From: Bdellovibrionales bacterium GWA1_52_35
GTDB lineage: Bacteria > Bdellovibrionota > UBA1018
Length of the DNA stretch: 64,000 nt
Direction: 5' to 3'
Assembly (NCBI GenBank): GCA_001769805.1
Contig: MEPO01000007.1
Coordinates: 100,902-164,901, forward strand
Shown here: in pieces, positions 17,771 through 26,295 of the stretch
How positions within the stretch are numbered: position 1 is the first letter of the stretch
How the letters are laid out: each line of letters starts with the position of its first letter
The notes under the pieces: generated by a model
What the model was told of the DNA's origin: nothing
What the model saw: only the letters and a program-made list of their open reading frames with translations
The model's database searches: none
Position numbers and translations under genes: made by a program

Positions 17771-18678
17771 AAGTCTCAGGATTTACCATTCTCCGGAATG
17801 GAGTCAAATTTGATTACCCTTTCTTGGAATCCATCCGTTCACTTCTTCCGCTCGTGGACGAGTTCGTTATCGCGGTCGGCAAAGGTGATGATGAAACTGC
17901 GGCACGGATCACCGAGCTTTCCGAAAAAGAAGGCTCCGGCAAAATCATTCATTTTGAAACTGTCTGGGAGCTGGATGATCCGGAGAAACGAAAAGGTGGG
18001 CTCATCCTTTCGGAACAGACCAACATCGCGCTGGACCGTTGCACCGGAGACTGGTGCTTCTATTTACAGGCGGACGAGGTCCTTCATGAAAGCGACTACC
18101 CACGCATCCGCGAAGCACTTCGTCAGGCGCATTCCCGGCCCGAAATAGAGGGTCTGCTTTTTGATTACGTTCACTTTTACGGATCTTACGATGTAGTCCA
18201 GCATTCGCGAAGCGCGTACCGCCGCGAAGTACGCTGTATCCGCCACAGTGCCGGAGGCAGAAGCCTGGGTGATGCCCAAAGCTTCCGCAAGCCCAACGGC
18301 GAGAAGCTTTCGGTTATTCACTCAAGAGCCCGCATCTTTCATTACGGCTGGGTTAGGACTCCCGATGCAATGAGAGAAAAAACTTTCTTCATGGATCAGC
18401 TTTATCACGGAAAAGCTGATCCGGAGGCTGAACGCGCGGGAACTCCGGCAACCGGGAATAATTACCGTTATAAACGTTTCTGGGGTCTGCAACCTTTTCG
18501 TGACGTGCATCCCGCAGTCATGCACAACCGGATCTCCGCGAAAGGCTGGCACTGGGATCTCACGAATTCGCCTTTTCACTGGACCTGGAGGGATTCAAAG
18601 AAAATCATTCTGGACACGATCGAAAGCCTGACCGGACGTCGATTCTTTGAGTACCGCCCTTACCGGTTGAAACGCTGA
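17767..18678 (+). CDS. GT2-like glycosyltransferase
   Basis: 303 residues from ATG 17767, which overlaps the preceding stop (ATGA). N-terminal 'SGFTILRNGVKFDYPFLES' and 'DEFVIAVGKGDDETAARI' fit a GT-A fold, with 'FYLQADEVLHE' at about 100 in the place of the usual D-x-D; the first Asp is replaced by Gln, leaving A-D-E. The C-terminal part is rich in aromatic residues (GWHWDLTNSPFHWTWRD). Acceptor and donor are unknown. The unusual metal motif is worth noting but occurs in some GT2 branches. Confidence 0.8.
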   Translation: MKVSGFTILRNGVKFDYPFLESIRSLLPLVDEFVIAVGKGDDETAARITELSEKEGSGKIIHFETVWELDDPEKRKGGLILSEQTNIALDRCTGDWCFYLQADEVLHESDYPRIREALRQAHSRPEIEGLLFDYVHFYGSYDVVQHSRSAYRREVRCIRHSAGGRSLGDAQSFRKPNGEKLSVIHSRARIFHYGWVRTPDAMREKTFFMDQLYHGKADPEAERAGTPATGNNYRYKRFWGLQPFRDVHPAVMHNRISAKGWHWDLTNSPFHWTWRDSKKIILDTIESLTGRRFFEYRPYRLKR

Positions 18679-18688
18679 AAGGCCGTAA

Positions 18689-20242
18689 ATGAAACATGAT
18701 TCCGATGACATTCTCGACACTAAGATTTCGATTCACGATTCACGGCACTTTGAGATCAAGCTGAACATTGATCTGCCGGAATCTCGCTCCAGCAGCTATG
18801 AAATTGAAACATATTTCTTTGTCCCCAAAGCATTGAACATTGCACCCGGTAATTATTCAAAATCCGACTTCTACAGTGGCATTCAAAAATATATCCGGTT
18901 TAAAACTCCGCAAATTCCGCTGGACCGGATCACCGACTCCTCCATTCCCAGCTCGCCCTGGAATCGCATCGGCACCGGCCTGGACCAACTGCTCGCCAGC
19001 TCAATCGACCGGTCCGTTCCGCAAGACGGTATCAATTCCATTTTCGAGGAGATCAAACTTCTGGGTCAGGTCACCCGGGCCTCGATCCGCGATACTGCTG
19101 TCGCCTTGATCCGGGAGATGGAGGTAATGCGGAACTATGCGGGTCCAGAGCGTTTCTCAGTTCTCCAGCAAGCGATTCTGAATCTCCTGCGGGATATCCA
19201 GGAGCTGGAGCGATCCATCTGCGTGCGCCATCAGGAGATCAGCCGCCCGCAGATTCCCAGCAAGCTGAAAGACGGCTTTCGTTATTTTGACGAATTCTTC
19301 AGTCTGACGGTCGAGGAATACCTGGCGCTTGTCTTCAAGGCCCTGAGTGAAGCACCCATCCCCGAGGCTGATTCTTCCGATTTGAAACGAAAGATCGGCG
19401 AAGTTCTCAAAACCCAGCAGCTACATCGTCGCGAGATGGGCTATCCATCGCTTTTTGTCGAAGGTCGCGACAATTCGATCATCCCCTATCGCAAGGGCGT
19501 CCTGAAAAAGTTCACCTCGAGCAGTCTGCATCTCAACCTTGAGGTTTCCGAATGGCAGGCGATTTCCCAGCTGAACTTCTCGATTGCTGCGGGGGTGGCC
19601 ATGCTTTTTGCTGCTGTAGTAACCGTATTTGCCCAGAGCCGGTTCTCCACGAGCAGTTCGATGTTCATCGTGATTGTCGTGGTCAGCTATATTTTGAAGG
19701 ATCGCATGAAAGACTGGCTTAAGGTGTTTCTCTCGCAAAAAATGCTGCGAGGCGCGGCCGATCAAAGTGCCAAAATCCGCGATCCGGGCACCGGTCAGGT
19801 GGTCGGAATGTTCCGGGAGGCTTTTGCCTTTATGGAGTACGATCGCTTACCCGCGGTGATCCGGTCTCGTCGGAACATGGACAACATCACCTCCATTGAT
19901 GAGGAGGGGAAACCTGAACGTGTCATGAAATACGAAAAACAGGTGACTCTGTACCCCAGAAAAATCGCGCGATTTCATCAACGCCGCCGTGACATCAATG
20001 ACATCATGCGGTTTGATATCAGCCAATGGGTCAAACAGGCCGATGACCCGAAGGCCGAGATGCTGCACTTCTGTCACGAGACCGGCACGCTTCAGACCGT
20101 CACCTGCCGGAAAGATTATCACATTAATATCGTATTCAAGTATCAGACTGCCGGCAGTGACGGCAGAATGCGGGATGCGTTTGAACGGATACGGCTGATC
20201 CTGAATCGGGACGGAATCGTTCAGCTGGACGAAGTTCACTAA
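18689..20242 (+). CDS. Uncharacterised two-TM membrane protein
   Basis: 517 residues, family not recognised. A soluble N-terminal part (about 1-290) with a long helical segment is followed by two closely spaced membrane helices (about 293-315 and 323-337), then a C-terminal cytoplasmic-looking domain of about 180 residues with 'YEKQVTLYPRKIARFHQRRRD' character (basic, beta-rich). No signal peptide; both soluble parts are probably on the same side. It begins 10 bases after the third glycosyltransferase gene and is likely cotranscribed, suggesting a link to surface glycan assembly or regulation. The stop codon overlaps the stop of the convergent glycosyltransferase gene. Confidence 0.8.
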   Translation: MKHDSDDILDTKISIHDSRHFEIKLNIDLPESRSSSYEIETYFFVPKALNIAPGNYSKSDFYSGIQKYIRFKTPQIPLDRITDSSIPSSPWNRIGTGLDQLLASSIDRSVPQDGINSIFEEIKLLGQVTRASIRDTAVALIREMEVMRNYAGPERFSVLQQAILNLLRDIQELERSICVRHQEISRPQIPSKLKDGFRYFDEFFSLTVEEYLALVFKALSEAPIPEADSSDLKRKIGEVLKTQQLHRREMGYPSLFVEGRDNSIIPYRKGVLKKFTSSSLHLNLEVSEWQAISQLNFSIAAGVAMLFAAVVTVFAQSRFSTSSSMFIVIVVVSYILKDRMKDWLKVFLSQKMLRGAADQSAKIRDPGTGQVVGMFREAFAFMEYDRLPAVIRSRRNMDNITSIDEEGKPERVMKYEKQVTLYPRKIARFHQRRRDINDIMRFDISQWVKQADDPKAEMLHFCHETGTLQTVTCRKDYHINIVFKYQTAGSDGRMRDAFERIRLILNRDGIVQLDEVH

Positions 20243-21060
20243 AATCGCGAACGATAACCCTTCTCGGCCCATTTATAATCGGTATTTTTTACCAGCGCAG
20301 TAATTCGTTCAACCACCTCGGAATTCGGTTCCCTGCGCTTGTGGAAAAGATGAAATTGGACGCACATGCCTTTTGCGTTTACCGCTTTTTTTCCACTATT
20401 TCTCAAACGGATGAACAGATCACCATCTTCGCCCCAGTAAGATTCAAGTCCCTCGTTGAAGCCATTTACCGCAAGGATGTCCTTTTTCCAGGCACTGAAA
20501 TTACTACCCAGAATATCAATCGGCCGATCATACCTCATCAGCTTGCGAAGGAGTGGCGCACAGACCCGCAGCCCACGCTTGATTCCTAGCGTTTTTTTAT
20601 TGAGAACGCTCCGCAACAGATCAGGATTCCAGATATGATCAAAATCGCCGGCAAGTATTCTTTCTTCGGAAACGGTGATTTCCGGGCCGAGATCCACTCT
20701 TCTGCCGCAGACAAATGAATCGGATTTTCTCAAGGCCAGATGATCCTCGACAAAATGCTTTTCCAGAATCACATCCGAATCGAGAAATATGAGATAATCA
20801 CCCGAACAGCGCTTCAGCGCCTCGTTGAGAATCCGGGACTTGCGATACCCCTCATCAGACTGCGTGACAAATACCAGATTCGTTCCGGTTTTCGACGCGC
20901 AATACTCCGCCGTTCCGTCGCTCGAACCATCATCAGCAACGACGATTTCGAAATCACGGACCGTCTGACGCTCCAGACTCGCCACTAACAACCGAAGGAC
21001 CGGAAGCTGATTGTAAGACGTCGTGAGGATTGAAACGCTCAAATCACACTTTCCCGCCAC
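20239..21060 (-). CDS. GT2 glycosyltransferase with galactosyltransferase-type C-terminal region
   Basis: 273 residues. 'SVSILTTSYNQLPVLRLLVASL', shortened here to its key start SILTTSYNQ, is a canonical GT2 beginning; 'VVADDGSSDGT' binds the nucleotide; 'YLIFLDSDVIL' carries the D-x-D motif; and 'NGFNEGLESYWGEDGDLFIRL' (with key residues W-G-E-D) is the catalytic region of chondroitin-polymerase-like transferases. Its start overlaps the end of ugd by 17 bases, so it is coupled to UDP-glucuronate production. It converges on the unknown membrane protein gene. Confidence 0.87.
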   Translation of the reverse strand: MAGKCDLSVSILTTSYNQLPVLRLLVASLERQTVRDFEIVVADDGSSDGTAEYCASKTGTNLVFVTQSDEGYRKSRILNEALKRCSGDYLIFLDSDVILEKHFVEDHLALRKSDSFVCGRRVDLGPEITVSEERILAGDFDHIWNPDLLRSVLNKKTLGIKRGLRVCAPLLRKLMRYDRPIDILGSNFSAWKKDILAVNGFNEGLESYWGEDGDLFIRLRNSGKKAVNAKGMCVQFHLFHKRREPNSEVVERITALVKNTDYKWAEKGYRSRF

Positions 21061-22354
21061 GTCCGATTCCGTAGTACGTGAATCCGAGTTTGTTCATTTC
21101 TTCAGGATTATAGATATTCCGGCCGTCGAAGATCACCGGATTCTTCAGGTCTTTTTTCATCCGTGCGAAATCGGGATGCCGGAACTCATTCCATTCGGTC
21201 ACAATCAAAAGGGCATCTGCTCCCTCGATTGCCTGAAAAGCTGAGCTGCAATACGTGATCTCACTTCCGATTGCCGCGCGCGCGGTTTCAGTTGCGACCG
21301 GATCAAAGCCCTTGATCTGTGCGCCCGCCTTGCGAAGCTCATTGATAATGGTAATCGCCGGCGCTTCGCGCATATCGTCCGTATTTGGCTTGAAAGCCAG
21401 ACCCCAGAGCGCAAAGGTTTTACCCTTGAGGTTGGCACCGAAGTGGCTGAACACCTTCTGGGCCAGCCGCTTCTTCTGGCGATAATTCGCCTCTTCGACT
21501 GAGTTGACCACAGCCATCGTGATTTCCTCGCGACGCGCGGTTGCCATGAGGGCCTGCACGTCCTTCGGAAAACAGGAACCACCATACCCGACACCGGCAT
21601 AAAGAAAATGCTTCCCGATGCGCTGGTCGGTTGCCATGCCCTTGCGGATCATTTCAATATCGCCGCCCACTTTTTCACAAAGAACTGAAAGCTCGTTCAT
21701 GAAGCTGATACGGGTGGCGAGAAAAGCGTTGCAGGCGTACTTGGTCATTTCTGCAGATACCGGATCCATCCAGATAATCGGATTTCCCTGGCGGACAAAA
21801 GGCGAGTAAAGATCCACCATCTTTTGATAAACTTCTTCCTTCTCTGTTCCAATGACGACGCGATCAGGCTTCAGGAAATCATCGACAGCCGAACCTTCTT
21901 TTAAAAATTCAGGATTACTGATGACATCAAACGGCTGTTTTGTGAAAGGTGTCATCCAATCGGCTACAACCCGATGGGAACCGATCGGTACCGTGGACTT
22001 GTTCACGATCACTTTATAACCGTTCATTGCGCGTGCGACCTCTTCCGAGGCACTCTTCAAGTACTGAAGATCGGGTTCACCATTCGGGAGTGGGGGCGTA
22101 CCGACGGCCATGAAAATGATTTCAGCCGCCTGAACGGCTTCGGCAACCACCGTCGTAAAAATCATTCGACCTTCCGTGTAGCCACGCTTGACGAGAGTAT
22201 CCAGTCCGGGTTCGTAGATCGGGATAACACCGTTCTTGAGGGATTCGATCTTTGAAATGTCATTGTCCACACAGTAAACCGTGTTGCCCGTATCCGCAAA
22301 ACACGCCCCGGCCACCAGACCCACGTACCCTGTTCCAATCACTGCAACTTTCAT
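21044..22354 (-). CDS. ugd: UDP-glucose 6-dehydrogenase
   Basis: 436 residues. N-terminal NAD-binding 'VIGTGYVGLVAGACFAD', mid-domain catalytic Cys in 'YGGSCFPKDVQALM', and C-terminal UDP-binding domain with 'FALWGLAFKPNTDDMREAP'. It oxidises UDP-glucose to UDP-glucuronate, a precursor for acidic surface polysaccharides. It is expressed leftward with the following glycosyltransferase and diverges from the GT2 gene at 22467 across about 110 bases that include a tandem GAGCGCCC repeat. Confidence 0.96.
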   Translation of the reverse strand: MKVAVIGTGYVGLVAGACFADTGNTVYCVDNDISKIESLKNGVIPIYEPGLDTLVKRGYTEGRMIFTTVVAEAVQAAEIIFMAVGTPPLPNGEPDLQYLKSASEEVARAMNGYKVIVNKSTVPIGSHRVVADWMTPFTKQPFDVISNPEFLKEGSAVDDFLKPDRVVIGTEKEEVYQKMVDLYSPFVRQGNPIIWMDPVSAEMTKYACNAFLATRISFMNELSVLCEKVGGDIEMIRKGMATDQRIGKHFLYAGVGYGGSCFPKDVQALMATARREEITMAVVNSVEEANYRQKKRLAQKVFSHFGANLKGKTFALWGLAFKPNTDDMREAPAITIINELRKAGAQIKGFDPVATETARAAIGSEITYCSSAFQAIEGADALLIVTEWNEFRHPDFARMKKDLKNPVIFDGRNIYNPEEMNKLGFTYYGIGRGGKV

Positions 22355-22466
22355 ATTCGTCCTTTGTGCGAGCGCCCGAGCGCCCTTCGAAAATACTGCC
22401 GAAAATGGTATTCAGATTTGCTTAATCTTTCCCAAAAAATCACTCGTTATGCTAGCTTTTTCGGGT

Positions 22467-23255
22467 ATGGCAAGGCTTCCAGTCAGCATTACAATCATCT
22501 CTTTGAATGAAGAGACGAATATCGCCCGGGCTCTCAAAAGTGTGGCTTGGGCAGAGGATATTCTGGTAGTCGACTCAGGGAGTACCGACAGAACAGTCGA
22601 AATCGCACGGACTCATGGGGCCCGGGTCCTTCAGAACGCTTGGCTCGGCTATGGGCAGCAGAAGAATTTTGCACAGGCCCAGGCGAAACATGACTGGGTC
22701 TTGAACATCGATGCAGATGAGGTGGTTTCTCCAGCACTTTTCGAGGAAATTGAGAGATCCCTGGCGAAAGTCCAGAGCGGACGGCTACAGGCGGATGCCT
22801 TTTGCTTTCCCCGGAAAACCTACTATCTCGGGAAGTGGATCCGTCACGGGGGCTGGTACCCGAATGTTTTGGTCAGGTTGGCAAATCGAAATAAATGTTC
22901 CTGGACGGAACCCCATGTGCACGAAGAACTCCTTGCCCGCGGGCCCGTTGTTTCGCTTCAGCAGGCTCTGGATCATTACGCCTTTACGTCAATTCGTGAT
23001 CAAATCTTAACGAACCTGCGCTTCGCCCGTCTTGGAACGGAAGACCTCCGAAGGAAAGGCGTCCGCCCGTCTTTAATTCGACTCATATTTAAACCGGCCG
23101 GAAAATTCCTGGAAACGTATTTTTTGAAAAGAGGCTTCCTCGACGGACTTCCCGGATTCATCATTTCGATCAACGCGGCTCATAGTATTTTTCTGAAATA
23201 TGCCTTTCTCTTCGAACCAGAGATCGAAGAAGCCGCAAAGCGGAGTGCCAAATGA
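22467..23255 (+). CDS. GT2 glycosyltransferase (WaaE/KdtX-like paralogue)
   Basis: 262 residues from ATG 22467 (MARLPVSITI); 22449 is a possible alternative and longer versions would run into ugd. GT-A signatures: 'TIISLNEETNIARAL', 'LVVDSGSTDRT', 'VLNIDADEVVSP', 'HVHEEL'. Same architecture as the enzyme at 16973-17770, so the two are probably paralogues that add sugars to LPS core. Its stop overlaps the amidotransferase start (ATGA). Confidence 0.88.
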   Translation: MARLPVSITIISLNEETNIARALKSVAWAEDILVVDSGSTDRTVEIARTHGARVLQNAWLGYGQQKNFAQAQAKHDWVLNIDADEVVSPALFEEIERSLAKVQSGRLQADAFCFPRKTYYLGKWIRHGGWYPNVLVRLANRNKCSWTEPHVHEELLARGPVVSLQQALDHYAFTSIRDQILTNLRFARLGTEDLRRKGVRPSLIRLIFKPAGKFLETYFLKRGFLDGLPGFIISINAAHSIFLKYAFLFEPEIEEAAKRSAK

Positions 23256-23950
23256 GAGTTTTGATCATCGACTGTAATATCGATCCCGACAGCTGGGGCT
23301 CTCCTGATCTGAGACGGATGGCCCGTGACTGCTCGAGCGCCACTGTTTTCTGCCAGCGGGCACCCCAACGCGACCTTCCTCTCAGTGCCTCGGGTTTCGA
23401 TAAAATCATCATTTCCGGATCAAAGACGTCCGCTCTGGATGACGCCCCCTGGATTTCCGATCTTCATCAGTTCATGCGGAAGGCCGTTAGCGAAAACAAA
23501 GCTGTTCTCGGTATCTGCTACGGCCACCAAAGTCTTATTCGGGCACTCGGACCGGAACACGATCAAGGCAAAGCCCTGGTCCGTCGCGCCGAGCGGGCGG
23601 AATTCGGCTGGAGCTTGATTAAAACCCTGCACCCCTCACCCCTTCTGGCCGGACTTCCGGAAGAGTTCTACTCCTTTTCATCGCATTTTGATGAAGCCGC
23701 AGAATTGCCGGCCGGCATGAAGCGCTTTGCGTGTTCGGAAGACTGTGAGATACAGGCTTGCCAACTTGAAGGACATCCGGTTTTCGGGATTCAGTTTCAT
23801 CCCGAAAAAGATCTCCCCGGCGCAAATCGTACGCTCGCTTACCGCAAAAAGGTCGGGAAGCCCGAGATTCTGCTTCGCCCGGAACTCGGCAGCAAACTTT
23901 ATGACCCCAAAGTCGGCGAAACCCTGTTTCGAAACTTTTTAACCTTATGA
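23252..23950 (+). CDS. Class I glutamine amidotransferase domain protein
   Basis: 232 residues, a stand-alone GATase1 fold. Nucleophile Cys89 in 'VLGICYGHQSL', with His183 and Glu185 in 'GIQFHPE'. The 'SFSSHFDEA' motif is like GMP-synthase-type amidotransferase relatives. Such stand-alone proteins include glutamine amidotransferases and gamma-glutamyl peptidases; the substrate is not predictable. Both ends overlap neighbours by ATGA (GT2 upstream, membrane protein downstream), so it is embedded in a glycan/membrane operon, which may mean it amidates or deamidates an envelope component. That is inference. Confidence 0.85.
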   Translation: MRVLIIDCNIDPDSWGSPDLRRMARDCSSATVFCQRAPQRDLPLSASGFDKIIISGSKTSALDDAPWISDLHQFMRKAVSENKAVLGICYGHQSLIRALGPEHDQGKALVRRAERAEFGWSLIKTLHPSPLLAGLPEEFYSFSSHFDEAAELPAGMKRFACSEDCEIQACQLEGHPVFGIQFHPEKDLPGANRTLAYRKKVGKPEILLRPELGSKLYDPKVGETLFRNFLTL

Positions 23951-24996
23951 GAGACCACGCCGTGGAAATTTCAGCAAAACCAGGCACCAACAAGGGGCGG
24001 GCGCGCAGCAGGAAAGTCCTTTCGTATTTCGTGAAAGCGCTCTTTGTCACCGGCCTTCTCTATTTTCTGGTGCAGAAAGGCTTTATTTCAGTGCAAGCCA
24101 CCCAGCTTGCATTCACCCGGCTCAACAAGTTGCTGCCGGCCGTGGCGGTTATCCTGCTCCTTTCAGTCATGGGAGCTATCCGGTGGCAATGGTTGCTGCG
24201 CGCACAAGGCATTCACCTGACCTGGTGGAGAACCATTCAACTGAGTTACATCGGCGGCTTCTTTAACATCGCCTTGCCCGGCGCGATCAGTGGTGATCTC
24301 GTCAAAGCATTTTATATTGGCCGCGAAGTGCAAGGCCAGCGGGCGCGAGCCTTTGGATCCATTCTCTTTGACCGGGTTGCCGGTCTTTCGGCACTTGCGT
24401 TTGTCTCGGCAGGCGCGCTGCTGGTCGGCTTTCGCTCCTTTGAAGGAACACCGGTTTTCACGGCACTCAGGTTCCTGATTACCTTGGCTGCCGGAGTGGC
24501 TTTTCTCTTTTACGTCTATCTTTTTTTGATGAAGGAGAAGCATGATCCTCTCCTTTATTTTTTCAAAGCGCTTGAACTGAGATTCCCCAAACTCGGCTCT
24601 TTTGCGCGAATTTACGAAGGTATTCGCCACTATCATGATCATCGCTGGGTCGTGATCAAGGTTCTGCTCCTTTCCTCGGCCGTTCACTTGGCAATCGGCT
24701 GGGCCTGTTTTTTATTCGCTCAGGCTTTGGGGGATGACTTGGTTTCTCTCCTCTCGTGTTATGTGGTGGTGCCACTGGGCCTGCTCGTGACCGCTGTCCC
24801 CGTAATGCCGGCCGGGGTCGGAACGGGTCACGCCGCCTTCCTTTATCTTTTTCAATTGGTGGGCTGTCAGCGCGGAGCAGACATTTTCACCCTTTATGCC
24901 TTATGCAGTATGCTCATTGGTTCGATCGGTGGGTTAATTTACGTCCGCTTCAAAGCAAGCGAACCCGCCCTGTCCCTGCCGGTTTCTGAGGAATAA
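23947..24996 (+). CDS. Lysylphosphatidylglycerol-synthase-TM/flippase-like membrane protein
   Basis: 349 residues, about eight membrane helices and a basic N-terminus. Family marks include 'MGAIRWQWLLRAQG', 'IGGFFNIALPGAISGDLVKA' (key P-G-x2-S-G-D-x2-K) and 'PVMPAGVGTGHAAFLYLF'. This domain occurs in MprF and in AglD-type proteins linked to lipid-sugar handling. It lacks the cytoplasmic aminoacyl transferase half of MprF, so a flippase or glycolipid role is more likely. It starts within the amidotransferase stop (ATGA). Confidence 0.82.
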   Translation: MRDHAVEISAKPGTNKGRARSRKVLSYFVKALFVTGLLYFLVQKGFISVQATQLAFTRLNKLLPAVAVILLLSVMGAIRWQWLLRAQGIHLTWWRTIQLSYIGGFFNIALPGAISGDLVKAFYIGREVQGQRARAFGSILFDRVAGLSALAFVSAGALLVGFRSFEGTPVFTALRFLITLAAGVAFLFYVYLFLMKEKHDPLLYFFKALELRFPKLGSFARIYEGIRHYHDHRWVVIKVLLLSSAVHLAIGWACFLFAQALGDDLVSLLSCYVVVPLGLLVTAVPVMPAGVGTGHAAFLYLFQLVGCQRGADIFTLYALCSMLIGSIGGLIYVRFKASEPALSLPVSEE

Positions 24997-25006
24997 TTCT
25001 GGCATA

Positions 25007-25035
25007 GGGCGCAACCTAATGGTTGTCTTGCGCCC
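25007..25035 (+). repeat. Perfect 8-bp inverted repeat enclosing the recQ-like start codon
   Basis: Arms GGGCGCAA (25007-25014) and TTGCGCCC (25028-25035) with a 13-base loop that contains the ATG at 25019. In mRNA the start codon would sit in a hairpin loop, which could limit translation, or the hairpin may act on the upstream transcript. No T tract follows. Confidence 0.5.
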
Positions 25036-26143
25036 CTTTCAAAAAGAAGCGTTGAATGCCCTGCGATCACTCCAGCATGTGATCTGCGTCGCTCCCACCG
25101 GCTCCGGCAAAACACTGATTCTGGAAGAATGGGTTCGTAAATACCGCAAGCGCACGTTGCTCATCACCCCTTTGATCGCCCTTGCCCGGCAGCAGGTGGC
25201 TGATCTCCAAAATCGTGGATTCCGGGTGCGCGTCTCGACCGGCGGCCGAACGGAACTCCCGCTGGACGACACCGAAATATGGATCGTGAGTCCTGAGGCC
25301 CTGATGTCAGACTCCAGAAGAGTGGCTCTCGACTACTGGCGCCCCGAACTGATGGTCGTTGATGAGTGCCATTGCCTTTGGGATTGGGGTGAGGAATTTC
25401 GACCGGCGTTCAACCGCATTCCGTCGCTTCTGGAGCGCTTTAATATCACGCGCAGTCTCTGGTTAACCGCAACCCTGCCGGTATCGGCAAGAGCGAGCCT
25501 CAAGAAGCTTCTCCCCTCTTCGGTGATCGAGATCGGTCAGTTCGATCTCCCTGAAAATTTCAGACTCACGGTCCAGGAGCTCTCGAGCGCTGATCGCCTT
25601 GATGCACTCTTGCGCTGGACTTCCAGCCAAGACGAACATGGAATCATATTTGCTCAAACTCGGGCCAATGCTGAACGAATTGGAAGATTAATGACGGTAT
25701 TCGGGAAGAGGACCGTGACTTACCATGCCGGACTTTCGTCTGAAGAGCGCCATATTATTGAGAATCAGATCAAAACGGCATCAACCGAAATCATCGTAGC
25801 TACTTCTGCCTTCGGAATGGGAATGAACCACAAGCACCTGCGTTGGGTTGTCGTTTGGCAGCCCCCGTCGACCCTTCTATCTCTTACGCAAGCGATAGGT
25901 CGAGCAGGACGGGATCCAGCCAAGCCAGGAAAAGCGCTCGTACTTTGGAATCTTGACGACTTTCGCCTCATGCTCAACCGCAAACCGGAATCGATTCGTG
26001 CTTCGCAGCGTTATTTTCAGGAACTCGGCCATACACAAAGGTTTCTGGAATCGCGGGAATGCAGAAGCGTTGCACTGAAGCGGTACTTTCAGGCACAGCC
26101 TGGAACCGTGAGATGTCGAAGCTGCGACAATTGTCAAATATGA
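25019..26143 (+). CDS. Minimal RecQ-like DExH helicase
   Basis: 374 residues, much shorter than RecQ (about 600). Helicase motif I 'VAPTGSGKT', II 'VVDECHCLWDWGEEFRP' (DECH with the RecQ aromatic-rich loop), III 'LTATLP', V 'ATSAFGMGMNHKHLRWVV', VI 'QAIGRAGRDP'. The C-terminus keeps a compressed zinc-binding region, Cys in 'ESRECRSVALKRYF' and 'CRSCDNCQI', but ends there: winged-helix (RQC) and HRDC domains are missing. Probably a 3'-5' DNA unwinding enzyme with altered substrate preference. It starts 22 bases after the flippase-like gene. An upstream hairpin overlaps the start codon. Confidence 0.88.
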   Translation: MVVLRPFQKEALNALRSLQHVICVAPTGSGKTLILEEWVRKYRKRTLLITPLIALARQQVADLQNRGFRVRVSTGGRTELPLDDTEIWIVSPEALMSDSRRVALDYWRPELMVVDECHCLWDWGEEFRPAFNRIPSLLERFNITRSLWLTATLPVSARASLKKLLPSSVIEIGQFDLPENFRLTVQELSSADRLDALLRWTSSQDEHGIIFAQTRANAERIGRLMTVFGKRTVTYHAGLSSEERHIIENQIKTASTEIIVATSAFGMGMNHKHLRWVVVWQPPSTLLSLTQAIGRAGRDPAKPGKALVLWNLDDFRLMLNRKPESIRASQRYFQELGHTQRFLESRECRSVALKRYFQAQPGTVRCRSCDNCQI

Positions 26144-26146
26144 CTC

Positions 26147-26169
26147 AAGGCAACGTGCTTTTGTTTTTT
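26147..26169 (+). terminator. Probable intrinsic terminator of the recQ-like gene
   Basis: Short hairpin, AAGGCA (26147-26152) against TGCTTT (26156-26161) with one G-T pair and a 3-base loop, followed by a long T run. Placed 4 bases after the stop codon. Confidence 0.45.
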
Positions 26170-26210
26170 TCTATGCTACTCTTCTCCAATGGGTCGACAT
26201 GAACGGAAGC

Positions 26211-26230
26211 TGCTGCCAAGGTAGGCAGCA
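26211..26230 (+). repeat. Stem-loop in the leader of the clostripain-family gene
   Basis: Perfect 7-bp arms TGCTGCC and GGCAGCA with a 6-base loop, followed by only three T. Lies 65 bases before the start codon; could be a weak terminator or part of the 5' leader. Confidence 0.35.
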
Positions 26231-26295
26231 TTTACGGAAACTTATGTTGGCTTAAGCATTAGAAGTACTCTTTGCGCCCGATCATGGAGGATCGC

